Source: Dehalococcoidia bacterium (lineage in GTDB: Bacteria > Chloroflexota > Dehalococcoidia > SZUA-161). Taken from it: DNA of 18,847 nucleotides. The stretch's first letter is position 1, and each line of letters begins with the position of its first letter. The stretch spans positions 1 to 18,847 of the forward strand of contig JACUUS010000022.1 of the NCBI GenBank assembly GCA_014859215.1, written 5' to 3'. The position numbers and the translations under genes are program-made. Shown here piece after piece: positions 7,405-14,715 of the stretch. The notes under the pieces are model-generated. The model ran no database searches and was not told the origin of the DNA. It saw only the letters and a list, made by a program, of their open reading frames with translations.

Positions 7405-8139
7405 GTGAAAGACTTCGAGACACTTATCTATGAGAAGAGGGACGGCATCGCATATATTACTCTTAACCGCCCGGCTGCCCTGAACGCCGTCAATACCCGC
7501 ATGAGGGACGAGCTGTACGAAGTGCTTCCTGCGATTGATGATGATCCCGAAGTGGGCGTGGGCATAGTGAAGGGTGCGGGAGAGAGGGCGTTCTCGGCAG
7601 GGGCCGACATCAGCGAGTTCGGCACGGTTCCCTCGCCGGTTATCGGACGGAGCATAAGGTGGGAAAGAGACCTCTGGGGCAGGTTCCTGGGCATCTCGAA
7701 GCCTTTAATCGCCGCCATCCACGGGTTTGCCCTGGGCGCAGGTATCGAGATGGCTATGTGCTGCGATATCAGGATAGCAAGCGAAGACGCGAGAGTGGGC
7801 CTCCCGGAGGTCGGGATCGGCATGATACCTACCGCCGGAGGCAGCCAGACTATGCCGCGCGTTATTCCGCAGGGACTGGCTGCGCATTACATCATGACCG
7901 GAGAGATCCTGAACGCGCAGGAAGCATTGCGTGCAGGCCTGCTCAACAGGACCGTGCCTCGAGCGGAGCTTTACACCGCAGCCGAGGAACTGGCGCGAAA
8001 GGTCCTTTCTCATGACCGTTATGCGGTCCGTCTGGCCAAAGAAGCCATTCATCGCGGATTGGACCTCACCATTGAGCAGGGCCTCAATCTTGAAAGCAGG
8101 CTCTTCGCCGCTGCGGCACGGCGATCCTCCCTGGAGTGA
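7405..8139 (+). CDS. Enoyl-CoA hydratase/isomerase family protein, short C-terminus
   Basis: The 244-aa crotonase has both catalytic glutamates, Glu115 (GAGIEMAMCCD) and Glu135 (GLPEVGIG), and oxyanion residues in SAGADISEF. The start is GTG at 7405, with AGGGG at 7390-7394, 3 nt after the preceding crotonase. It ends at FAAAARRSSLE, about 14 residues before the usual EGxxAFxEKRxPxF tail, and no other frame carries that tail. It is therefore either naturally shortened or cut when the AT-rich sirtuin promoter arose behind it. The missing tail normally packs at the trimer edge, so the enzyme is probably still folded. It is a paralogue of the upstream gene, not an identical copy. Confidence 0.88.
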   Translation: MKDFETLIYEKRDGIAYITLNRPAALNAVNTRMRDELYEVLPAIDDDPEVGVGIVKGAGERAFSAGADISEFGTVPSPVIGRSIRWERDLWGRFLGISKPLIAAIHGFALGAGIEMAMCCDIRIASEDARVGLPEVGIGMIPTAGGSQTMPRVIPQGLAAHYIMTGEILNAQEALRAGLLNRTVPRAELYTAAEELARKVLSHDRYAVRLAKEAIHRGLDLTIEQGLNLESRLFAAAARRSSLE

Positions 8140-8157
8140 GAGTGCCTCAGTACTTTG

Positions 8158-8185
8158 TTTACTAATTTGCTAAATTGAGTAAAAT
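8158..8185 (+). promoter_or_regulatory. Internal promoter of the sirtuin gene with inverted repeat
   Basis: TTTACT (8158-8163), 16-bp spacer and TAAAAT (8180-8185), followed by 7 nt to ATG 8193, which predicts a leaderless transcript. TTTACT and AGTAAA (8178-8183) are the ends of an AT-rich inverted repeat with inner arms AATTT and AAATT; one base is bulged. The segment is clearly richer in AT than its surroundings. Confidence 0.5.
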
Positions 8186-8192
8186 AGGTGCC

Positions 8193-8984
8193 ATGGTGGA
8201 GAAGTCCCGCGAAGACCTTGTCAACGAACTTGTCGACCTCCTTGTAGACTCCAAACGCACCGTGGTCTTCACCGGCGCGGGAGTCAGCACCGAATCCGGC
8301 ATTCCTGATTTCAGGAGCCCGGGCGGTCTCTGGACAAAGTACGATCCTATGGACTTCACGTACCAGAAGTTCATCTCCGACAGAGAAGCCCGAAAGAGAA
8401 TCTGGCATATGCGCGAGACCATCGGTTTCAGCTGGCGCGATTTCCAGCCAAACGCCGCCCACATCGCCATAGCGGAACTGGAGAAGCTGGGCAAGATCGA
8501 CTGCGTGATCACACAAAATGTCGACGGGCTCCATCAGAAAGCGGGAAACTCCGAAGAAAAAGTAATACAGTTGCATGGAAATATGCAGTGGGCGAAGTGT
8601 CTTACCTGCGGCTCACGCTACCGGTTCGAAGAAGTCGAGCGATGGCTCGAGCAGGGTGTGGAGGTGCCCGACTGCGTGCAATGCGGCGGTATGCTGAAAC
8701 CCGAGGGTGTTTTCTTCGGCGAGGCCATGCCGGTGCTGGAAACCATGGAAGCCGAGAGACGCTCGAAAGAGTGCGATCTTTGCGTAGTCATAGGTTCCTC
8801 CCTGGTCGTTTATCCCGCTGCGCTCATGCCTCAATACGCTCACAATTCCGGGGCGAAGCTTGTGATTATAAACGAGGGGGAAACCGACCTCGACGGGATG
8901 GCCCACGTACGAATCTGGGGGAAGGCCGGCCCCGTTATGGAGCAGGTCGTCGCCGGTCTCAAGCGAAGACTCGGTCCAGTATGA
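8193..8984 (+). CDS. Sir2-family NAD-dependent protein deacylase
   Basis: The 263-aa sirtuin has every class mark: GAGVSTESGIPDFRSPGGLW (28-47) and QNVDGLHQKAG (108-118) for NAD binding, catalytic His128 in LHGN, and a zinc ribbon formed by Cys136, Cys139, Cys161 and Cys164. The late FFGEAMP and GSSLVVYPAA motifs are also intact. It removes acyl groups from lysines using NAD+. ATG 8193 is preferred because it sits at the expected start of the adjacent promoter; TTG 8175 would lie upstream of that transcript, and GTG 8196 is possible. It is followed 21 nt later by an AMP-forming acyl-CoA synthetase, a class of enzyme often controlled by lysine acylation, which makes that protein the natural candidate substrate. 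Confidence 0.92.
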   Translation: MVEKSREDLVNELVDLLVDSKRTVVFTGAGVSTESGIPDFRSPGGLWTKYDPMDFTYQKFISDREARKRIWHMRETIGFSWRDFQPNAAHIAIAELEKLGKIDCVITQNVDGLHQKAGNSEEKVIQLHGNMQWAKCLTCGSRYRFEEVERWLEQGVEVPDCVQCGGMLKPEGVFFGEAMPVLETMEAERRSKECDLCVVIGSSLVVYPAALMPQYAHNSGAKLVIINEGETDLDGMAHVRIWGKAGPVMEQVVAGLKRRLGPV

Positions 8985-9005
8985 AGAAATAGGAGGGTAA
9001 ACCGG

Positions 9006-10574
9006 ATGAACACAACGGAATTCCTGATGATCACCAGTGCGATTGCGCCCGACCGGCCGGCTATCGCGTTCGACGGAAAGAAGATCACATACGAAGAGAT
9101 GAGCGATCGCGTGAACAGGCTCGCGAATGCCCTCGCCGGTCTTGGAGTGCAGAAGGGTGATATGGTGGCGATCTTGCAGGTCAATTGCAGCCAGTACGTG
9201 GAAGTGTACTTCGCGGTCGCGAAGCTGGGTGCCGTCTTTGTGCCGCTCAATTTCCGCGCCAAGAGCGATGAGCTGGAGTACATGATCAGCAATTGCGAGG
9301 CGAAAGTCCTGTTCGTTGGAGAACGCTACGCTGACATGGTGAATTCCATCCGGAAAAATCTCCCCATGCTCCAGGAATGTATTTGCATCGAGGGCAAGCA
9401 GGACGGGACGCTGGAATACGAGCCCCTGATCGCTTCAGCTTCACCGGACGAGGTATTCGCCGAAATAGATGATAATGACATTACCATCCTGATGTATACG
9501 GCAGGTACGACCGGCAGGCCCAAGGGCGTACCGCTTACCCACAACAGCTTCTCGACATACGTGCTTACCAATGTGAGCCCGGTGGACCCGGAAATCGAGG
9601 AGACAAACCTCCTCACCGTCCCTCTTTACCATGTCGCGGGAATACAGGCAGTCATGGCCGCGATGTACGGAGGCCGTACTCTGGCCATGATGAAACAGTT
9701 CGAGGTAAAGGAGTGGATGAAGACAGTGCAGCAGGAAAAAGCTAACAGGGCCATGCTTGTGCCCACTATGCTCAAGCGCGTCATCGATGACCCTGACTTC
9801 AACAACTACGACCTCTCCAGCCTCAAGGTCATTACATACGGCGCAGCCCCGATGCCGTTCGAGGTCATTAAGAAGGCGATCGATGTCTTCCCCGGCGTCA
9901 TGTTTATCAATGCCTTCGGCCAGACTGAGACGGCTTCGACCATAACGAGCCTGGGCCCTGAAGACCATGTCATTACAGGTACGGAAGAAGAGAAGGCCAG
10001 GAAACTCAAGAGGCTTCAATGTTCCATCGGCAGGCCCATGGACGACGTCCAGATCAAGATAGTGGACGAACAGGGCAAGGAGCTGCCGGTGGGTGAGGTC
10101 GGTGAGATCCTCGCCAAGGGACCAAGAGTAATGAGCGGTTACTGGAAGGATGCGGAGAAGACCGCCAAAGCGTTGACACCCGATGGGTGGCTGCATACCG
10201 GGGACAAAGGATACACGGATGACGAAGGCTATATCTACCTGGCCGGTCGCGGGGACGATATGATCATAAGAGGCGGCGAGAACATTTCGCCCGAGGAGGT
10301 CGAGAACATCCTGTACGCCTTCCCCAAGATCGAGGAATGCGCCGTCATCGGGGTCGCGGACCCTGAATGGGGACAGGAGCCAAAAGCGGTCGTTGTACTC
10401 AAGAAAGGCGAGACCTGTTCTCCGGACGAGGTCATGGAGTTCTGCCGCCAGAGGTTGTCAAGTTTCAAACGCCCCCGCTACGTATGCTTCATTGACGAGC
10501 TGCCGCGAACTTCAACAGGCAAAATACTCAAGCGGGTACTGAGAGAGCAATACGGAGAGCCGAAGAACGGCTGA
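9006..10574 (+). CDS. AMP-forming acyl-CoA synthetase/ligase
   Basis: The 522-aa adenylate-forming enzyme activates a carboxylic acid with ATP and then CoA. The P-loop-like motif is YTAGTTGRPKG (164-174), followed by AFGQTETAST (303-312), GWLHTGDKGY (394-403, Asp400) and GRGDDMIIRGGENISPEE (414-431). Catalytic Lys506 lies in PRTSTGKILKR. Its size and motifs fit the medium/long-chain or benzoate-like branch better than acetyl-CoA synthetase (about 650 aa); the exact substrate is open. ATG 9006 has AGGAGGG at 8991-8997. It is the last gene of the crotonase/sirtuin operon and is followed by a terminator. Lys506 is the residue whose acylation inactivates such enzymes and which sirtuins restore. 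Confidence 0.92.
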   Translation: MNTTEFLMITSAIAPDRPAIAFDGKKITYEEMSDRVNRLANALAGLGVQKGDMVAILQVNCSQYVEVYFAVAKLGAVFVPLNFRAKSDELEYMISNCEAKVLFVGERYADMVNSIRKNLPMLQECICIEGKQDGTLEYEPLIASASPDEVFAEIDDNDITILMYTAGTTGRPKGVPLTHNSFSTYVLTNVSPVDPEIEETNLLTVPLYHVAGIQAVMAAMYGGRTLAMMKQFEVKEWMKTVQQEKANRAMLVPTMLKRVIDDPDFNNYDLSSLKVITYGAAPMPFEVIKKAIDVFPGVMFINAFGQTETASTITSLGPEDHVITGTEEEKARKLKRLQCSIGRPMDDVQIKIVDEQGKELPVGEVGEILAKGPRVMSGYWKDAEKTAKALTPDGWLHTGDKGYTDDEGYIYLAGRGDDMIIRGGENISPEEVENILYAFPKIEECAVIGVADPEWGQEPKAVVVLKKGETCSPDEVMEFCRQRLSSFKRPRYVCFIDELPRTSTGKILKRVLREQYGEPKNG

Positions 10575-10580
10575 TCTGCG

Positions 10581-10593
10581 TCAGACAGTCTGA
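10581..10593. repeat. 13-bp palindrome before the terminator
   Basis: TCAGAC and GTCTGA flank a single A. It abuts the terminator stem and could extend its structure. I see no other role. Confidence 0.3.
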
Positions 10594-10627
10594 ATGGGGC
10601 GCCTTGACGGCGCCCCATTTTCATTTC
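10593..10627 (+). terminator. Rho-independent terminator of the acyl-CoA operon
   Basis: AATGGGGCGCC (10593-10603) pairs perfectly over 11 bp with GGCGCCCCATT (10609-10619) around a TTGAC loop. A T-rich tail follows (TTTCATTT). It lies 18 nt past the synthetase stop. Confidence 0.88.
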
Positions 10628-10640
10628 CCATGGTCAACCC

Positions 10641-12137
10641 TCATCCCAACCTTTGGCTCGTGTACTTGCGCACCACGGTCCGAAAGTGAAAGCCGTAAAT
10701 GGCGAAGGCTACAACGAGCGGGAAAGTACGGGGCCGCCGGAAGAGGCTGGACAGGACCATGTGCCAGTAAAGCAATCTGTCCCGGTCCTTGACTCCCAGA
10801 AACCATATCGACCTGAGGAGCGCACGCACATGCCATAATTGCAGGCGCGGAAGCTTCTTCCTCTGCGAGCGGCAGTGCTCCAGGAAGGTCCTCACGCGGT
10901 CATAGTAATGCCGGGATGAGTATATGGTCGTCAGTACTTGCCTGTACCCATTTAGCAGAGCTTCGCGGTCCATGCGCGGGACGAAATTAATTGAGCAATC
11001 GGTATTGTCTCCCGAAAAATTTTCAAGGAGCCTGTTTTCTTTCCGCAGGCGTTCATAGAGCCGCGTGCCGCGCGGGGCGTTGAGCAGGCTGACCATGGCG
11101 GTGACTATTCCCGTACGCTGTATGAAATTGACCTGCCTTTCAAATATGTTCGCCGGGTCGCTGTCGAAACCCAGGACGAAGCCTCCCTGCACCTGGAACC
11201 CGTTCTCCTGTATCCTCTTCACAGATGCGATCAGGTCCCGTCCTCTGTTCTGGCTCTTATTGCACTCGACCAGGCTCTCCTCATGAGGCGACTCGATCCC
11301 TATGAACACTGAGTTGAACCCGGCCGCAACCATCAGGCGCATCAGTTCATCATCGTCGGCCAGGTTTATGGAAGCCTCTGTGAAGAACATAAACGGGTTC
11401 TTTCTCTCCCCCTGCCATGCGGCAACGGCCGGCAGGATGTCCTCCTTCAGCTTCCGCCTGTTACCGATGAAGTTGTCATCCACGATGAAGACCCCGTCCC
11501 GCCATCCGGCCCGATAGATCGCCTCCAGTTCGTTCAGTACCTGTTCCCTGCTCTTCAGCCGGGGTTCCCGACCGTTCAGTACGACCACATCGCAGAACTC
11601 GCAGTCATAGGGACAACCTCGCGAGTATTGAAGGCTCAGCGACGTGTAGTCCTTCAGGTCGATCAGCGACCACTCCGGGACAGGCGTCCTGCTGATATCA
11701 GGATGTCCGGCATCGTCGTAAAGCGGTTTGGCCCGGCCCGACTGCAAATCTTCCACGAGATGAGGCACGGTATTCTCGGCCTCGCCGAGCACAAGATGGT
11801 CCACATCCGCGAATGCCTCTCTCTCGGCTGTGAAGAGAGGTCCGCCCGCCACAATCCTGGTGCCGAGTCTCCGGCAGCGCCCGATAACGTCTCGAACTGA
11901 CCGTCTCTGCACAGCCATCGCGCTTAAGAAGACATAATCGGCCCGCTCGATGTCCTTGTCTTTAAGCCTCCCCACATTCATGTCCACAAGCTTCACTTCC
12001 CAGTTTCGGGGAAGCATCGCGGCCACCGTTAGAAGTCCCAGAGGCGGAAGAGAGGCCCGCTTCGAGGCGATCCTCAGGGCATGCCTGAAGCTCCAGAACG
12101 TGTCCGGGTATTCCGGGTAGACAAGGAGTATTCTCAA
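10641..12137 (-). CDS. B12-type radical SAM protein with DUF4070-like C-terminus
   Basis: The 498-aa protein starts with a cobalamin-binding-like Rossmann domain (MRILLVYPEYPDTFWSF; LPPLGLLTVAA; RIVAGGPLF), though the B12-ligating DxHxxG motif is not visible. The radical SAM cluster is C175, C179 and C182 in YSRGCPYDCEFCD. The core continues with FIVDDNFIGNRRKLKE, TEASINLADDDELMRLM and GIESPHEESL. The C-terminal part (from about 370) looks like DUF4070, including TTIYSSRHYYDRVRTFLEHC. The best-known relatives of this architecture are the hopanoid methylases, but most members have no assigned substrate, and no hopanoid gene is nearby. The start is TTG at 12137 with GGAG 8 nt upstream; no ATG fits. 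It is alone on this strand and convergent with the synthetase operon. Confidence 0.88.
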   Translation of the reverse strand: MRILLVYPEYPDTFWSFRHALRIASKRASLPPLGLLTVAAMLPRNWEVKLVDMNVGRLKDKDIERADYVFLSAMAVQRRSVRDVIGRCRRLGTRIVAGGPLFTAEREAFADVDHLVLGEAENTVPHLVEDLQSGRAKPLYDDAGHPDISRTPVPEWSLIDLKDYTSLSLQYSRGCPYDCEFCDVVVLNGREPRLKSREQVLNELEAIYRAGWRDGVFIVDDNFIGNRRKLKEDILPAVAAWQGERKNPFMFFTEASINLADDDELMRLMVAAGFNSVFIGIESPHEESLVECNKSQNRGRDLIASVKRIQENGFQVQGGFVLGFDSDPANIFERQVNFIQRTGIVTAMVSLLNAPRGTRLYERLRKENRLLENFSGDNTDCSINFVPRMDREALLNGYRQVLTTIYSSRHYYDRVRTFLEHCRSQRKKLPRLQLWHVRALLRSIWFLGVKDRDRLLYWHMVLSSLFRRPRTFPLVVAFAIYGFHFRTVVRKYTSQRLG

Positions 12138-12211
12138 CCTGGCTCTCCTTTGAGTCCGCGGGCATTGTCAAATAGATAAAAAGTCCTGCTATGGTGCGGA
12201 CCAAATTACCA

Positions 12212-12239
12212 TTGTCCCCGCTGAGGAGAGTAATAGAAT
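12212..12239 (+). promoter_or_regulatory. Promoter of the coiled-coil gene
   Basis: TTGTCC (12212-12217), 16-bp spacer and TAGAAT (12234-12239). The expected start is about 40 nt before ATG 12285. The same TAGAAT -10 recurs in the promoters at 3145-3150 and 17461-17466. Confidence 0.45.
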
Positions 12240-12284
12240 TCCAACCAGAGGCAAAAGAGCTTACCGGGAGGTTCTGTTAAAATT

Positions 12285-13046
12285 ATGGCGAGAACAAATG
12301 GACAGGTCAAGATATTTCAGGCCCAAATATCCCCGCCTTCACAGTATGGGCTGGAAAAGGGCCAGGTCTTGACCTCGATTAATGACCTGACGGCTGAGAA
12401 CCACGACCTTTCCAACAGGCTCAAACATGTCGATGCGCTCAAGAAGCTCGCTGAACTGGCCGTTATCGAAGCTGACAGGCAGGCCGCAAGGATAAGAACG
12501 GAGGCCGAAGAAGCGGCGCGAACCAGGGCTCATTCGATCGTGGCCGAGGCTGAGGAACGAGCCCGAGGGATTCTTGCACAGGCCGAGCGAAGCGCCCTGC
12601 AGATGCTGGTCGAGGCGCAGGAAAAAGCGACCGGAACAAACGGCGCTTCAGCCGAGAAAGATGGGAACAGAGCACAGACACTCCAGGCCGACAACGCTGC
12701 CGCCCATCTACAGACTCCCGTCGAGTGTCGTCCAACGGTTAGAGATTCAGTCACCAACCGGAGCCTGGCCGAACTGGTCATTCCAGGCCCCGTTCCTCTT
12801 CACCAGATATTCAGACTGCATAAGCACCTGTCCAAGACATGCGGGGTGAAAGTCCTTGACCTGAAAGGCTCAGCGGGGAAGGGCATCAGGGTAAGAATGG
12901 ATGTGCCGGCGACCATGCCCGTAGTCGATGTGCTCGAATGCCTGCCAGGTTTTGAGGTTTCAGGGGAGATTCAGGACCTTGTTGAGCCTTCTGCGGATGA
13001 AGAACAGGACCTGCACGTCCGGAAGTTCTTCGTATCGGTCCGGTAA
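12285..13046 (+). CDS. Hypothetical protein: Ala/Glu-rich coiled coil plus small C-terminal domain
   Basis: The 253-aa protein is not recognised. Residues about 28-120 form a charged, alanine-rich helix predicted to be a coiled coil (ENHDLSNRLKHVDALKKLAE, then RIRTEAEEAARTRAHSI and EAEERARGILAQAE), similar in style to DivIVA or ATP-synthase b subunits. A polar, unstructured linker spans about 120-158. A compact alpha/beta-looking domain (about 160-253) follows, with SLAELVIPGPVPLHQIFRLH, GKGIRVRMDVP and LECLPGFEVSGE. No signal peptide or membrane helix is visible. The only SD-like sequence (GGGAGG) lies about 12 nt from ATG 12285, so initiation may be weak. It is flanked by a divergent radical SAM gene and a convergent selD. 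A scaffold or partition-like role is a guess. Confidence 0.75.
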   Translation: MARTNGQVKIFQAQISPPSQYGLEKGQVLTSINDLTAENHDLSNRLKHVDALKKLAELAVIEADRQAARIRTEAEEAARTRAHSIVAEAEERARGILAQAERSALQMLVEAQEKATGTNGASAEKDGNRAQTLQADNAAAHLQTPVECRPTVRDSVTNRSLAELVIPGPVPLHQIFRLHKHLSKTCGVKVLDLKGSAGKGIRVRMDVPATMPVVDVLECLPGFEVSGEIQDLVEPSADEEQDLHVRKFFVSVR

Positions 13047-13062
13047 GAGAGTGCGGGCACGA

Positions 13063-14112
13063 TCATCTGACAACTATGCGGCACTTCGGCTCAGACACTA
13101 ACTCACCGACAACCACTGCGTCCGGAACACCTTCTTCATGCATTCGCATGACCAGCCGGTCCGCCTGTTCCTGCGGCACCGCGATAAGCAGCCCGCCTGA
13201 TGTCTGAGGGTCGAACAGCAGGTCCTGGAGGAACTCGGGGACCCCCTTGTCGAAATCAACCATACCTTCCCTGAACTCCCTGTTGCGGTGCAGGCCTCCG
13301 GGAAGCATTCCCATTTCAGCCAGCTTCCTCGCCTCGGGGAAGAAGGGGACCTTTGCCGAGTGGACAATCATGCCGGCATCCGTTCCGTCCATCATCTCGC
13401 AGGCATGACCGAGGAACCCAAAGCCCGTAACGTCCGTGCAGGCATGGACGTCCACAGTAAGCATTAGCTCAGAGGCTTTCCTGTTGAGGGCCGTCATGGA
13501 CTCGATTACTCTAGACACAGCAGCTTCATCCGCGACTCCGCCCTTGACAGCAGTGTTGACTATTCCGGTGCCCAGAGGTTTCGTCAATATGACCCGGTCG
13601 CCGGGCTCTCCGCCCGAGTTCAGCACCACCCTGTCGGGGTGAATGAGCCCGGTGACTGACAGGCCGTATTTGAGCTCCGCGTCTTCTACGCTGTGCCCGC
13701 CTACCAGTGTTACACCGGCTTCGCGAAGTTTGTCCAGACCTCCCAGGAGTATATCGCGGAGAACCGAGAGCTCCATGGTCTTGACGGGAAAACAGACTAT
13801 GTTCATCGCCGTGAGCGGCCTGCCCCCTTTGGCGTATATATCGCTGAGGGCGTTTGCCGTCGCGACCTGCCCGAACGTGTAAGGATCATCCACTATCGGG
13901 GTGAAGAAGTCCAGTGTTTGTACAATGGCCAGATCTTCCCGCAGCCTGTACACACCCGCGTCCTCGGCCCTCTCTATTCCCGTTATCAGGTTAGGATCGG
14001 ACACAAGGGGAAGGTCACGGAGAGCGCTGGCAAGGTCCGCCGGACCTATCTTGCAGGCTCAACCCGCGCCGTGGACCGTCTCGGTAAGACGAGGCTTCTT
14101 TTTCTCGGTCAT
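13063..14112 (-). CDS. selD: Selenophosphate synthetase SelD, selenocysteine-containing
   Basis: SelD makes selenophosphate from selenide and ATP. The correct product is 349 residues: ATG at 14112, then an in-frame TGA at 14061-14059 giving Sec18 in the active-site motif HGAGUACKIGP, with Cys20 and catalytic Lys21 following. The metal- and ATP-binding aspartates are seen as Asp51 (EDAGVYR), Asp68 (QTLDFFTP) and Asp91 (NALSDIYAKGG), with the GGHS loop at 138-141. The late DLLFDPQTSGGLL motif is intact. Reading TGA as stop would force a false GTG start at 14004 and lose the active site. A hairpin after the UGA fits a bacterial SECIS. It is the last gene of the selenium operon, 13 nt after the DsrE gene, with AAGGA upstream. 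Confidence 0.95.
14033..14047 (-). promoter_or_regulatory. Bacterial SECIS-like hairpin in selD
   Basis: On the mRNA, AGGUCC and GGACCU form a 6-bp stem with a GGC loop. The loop begins 20 nt from the U of the UGA at 14061 and has G in its first two positions. Spacing and loop both agree with the described bacterial SECIS rules (loop about 16-37 nt after UGA, G in the first two loop bases). It lies inside the coding region, as expected. Confidence 0.75.
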
Positions 14113-14125
14113 ATCTGGCTGTCCT

Positions 14126-14494
14126 TCAAACCCTGATTACCCGTGAGGCGGTGAACAGTGTGTCTGCGATTTCTCGCATGTTCGTAACCCGCCCGGCTTT
14201 CAACCGGTCTTTGATCCCATAATACTCGAGACAAGTCCCGCACGAAAGCAATTCAACCCCATCGCGTTCAAGCAGGGCAAGAGCGTCGAGAACATCTGAG
14301 CCCTCAGTCGTCAACCTTACCGCGCTGTTCAGGAAAATAATACGCTCCGGTCTGTTTTCGGTGTCCCATACCGTATTCAGGAACGATTTCATGAGAATCC
14401 TGCCGAGTCTCCGATCACCCGTCCCCAGCCGGTCACTCGATACAAGAACTACAGGACGGGAGCGCGCAAGCTCCCCCGCATGCAAACCTTCCAC
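14126..14494 (-). CDS. yedF: DsrE-like domain of YedF (selenium metabolism), free-standing
   Basis: The 122-aa protein matches the C-terminal half of YedF, a sulfurtransferase-like protein of selenium metabolism. Conserved blocks are VVLVSSDRLGTGDRRLGRIL (16-34), IIFLNSAVRL (52-61), TEGSDVLDAL and the cysteine motif LLSCGTCLEYYG (Cys85, Cys88). Normal YedF carries a TusA domain in front on the same chain; here that domain is the end of the preceding gene. The start is GTG at 14494, sharing one base with the upstream TAG (TAGTG), so translation is probably coupled by re-initiation. The two halves are in different frames. It probably handles selenium or sulfur on its way to SelD; this comes from family context, not from a known reaction. 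Confidence 0.88.
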   Translation of the reverse strand: MEGLHAGELARSRPVVLVSSDRLGTGDRRLGRILMKSFLNTVWDTENRPERIIFLNSAVRLTTEGSDVLDALALLERDGVELLSCGTCLEYYGIKDRLKAGRVTNMREIADTLFTASRVIRV

Positions 14495-14715
14495 TAGTCA
14501 CCCCGACCGGGCTCCAGGAGGAGGCGAAAACCGTCCTCCATTACTTCTTCCGCAACGGAATAGCCCTTGCTTCTGGCCAGCCTTGACACGTTCTCCTTCG
14601 AAGTGGCGGTCTCCACGAGCACCGAAATTGGTTGGCCCGGATTCTTTTCAATAGCGCTCTTGGTCTTGACCACGGGTATCGGACAGGAAAACCCTCGTGC
14701 ATCAACCTTTATCAC
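14494..14715 (-). CDS. Possible internally initiated TusA-like protein (in frame within the kinase fusion)
   Basis: GTG at 14715 is preceded by a near-perfect SD (AAGGAGG, 8-nt spacing) that is far stronger than chance in a linker. The 73-residue product begins where TusA proteins normally begin (MIKVDARGFSCPIP) and ends with the full domain. It would be the N-terminal half of a split YedF, sitting directly before the DsrE half. Whether it is made in addition to, or in place of, the fusion cannot be told from sequence. Confidence 0.5.
   Translation of the reverse strand: MIKVDARGFSCPIPVVKTKSAIEKNPGQPISVLVETATSKENVSRLARSKGYSVAEEVMEDGFRLLLEPGRGD

Noticed and set aside
8137..8178. Possible second selenocysteine (read-through of TGA at the end of the second crotonase)
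   Set aside because: Reading through gives 12 unrelated residues with no crotonase tail and then another TGA; no hairpin follows at SECIS distance.
9441..10196. A 251-codon open frame on the minus strand
   Set aside because: It is antisense to the acyl-CoA synthetase; the His/Arg/Val-rich product has no family features.
12160..12209. Promoter for the radical SAM gene on the minus strand
   Set aside because: TTGGTC and TTTTAT-like boxes can be lined up, but they match the consensus poorly and several alternatives fit equally well.
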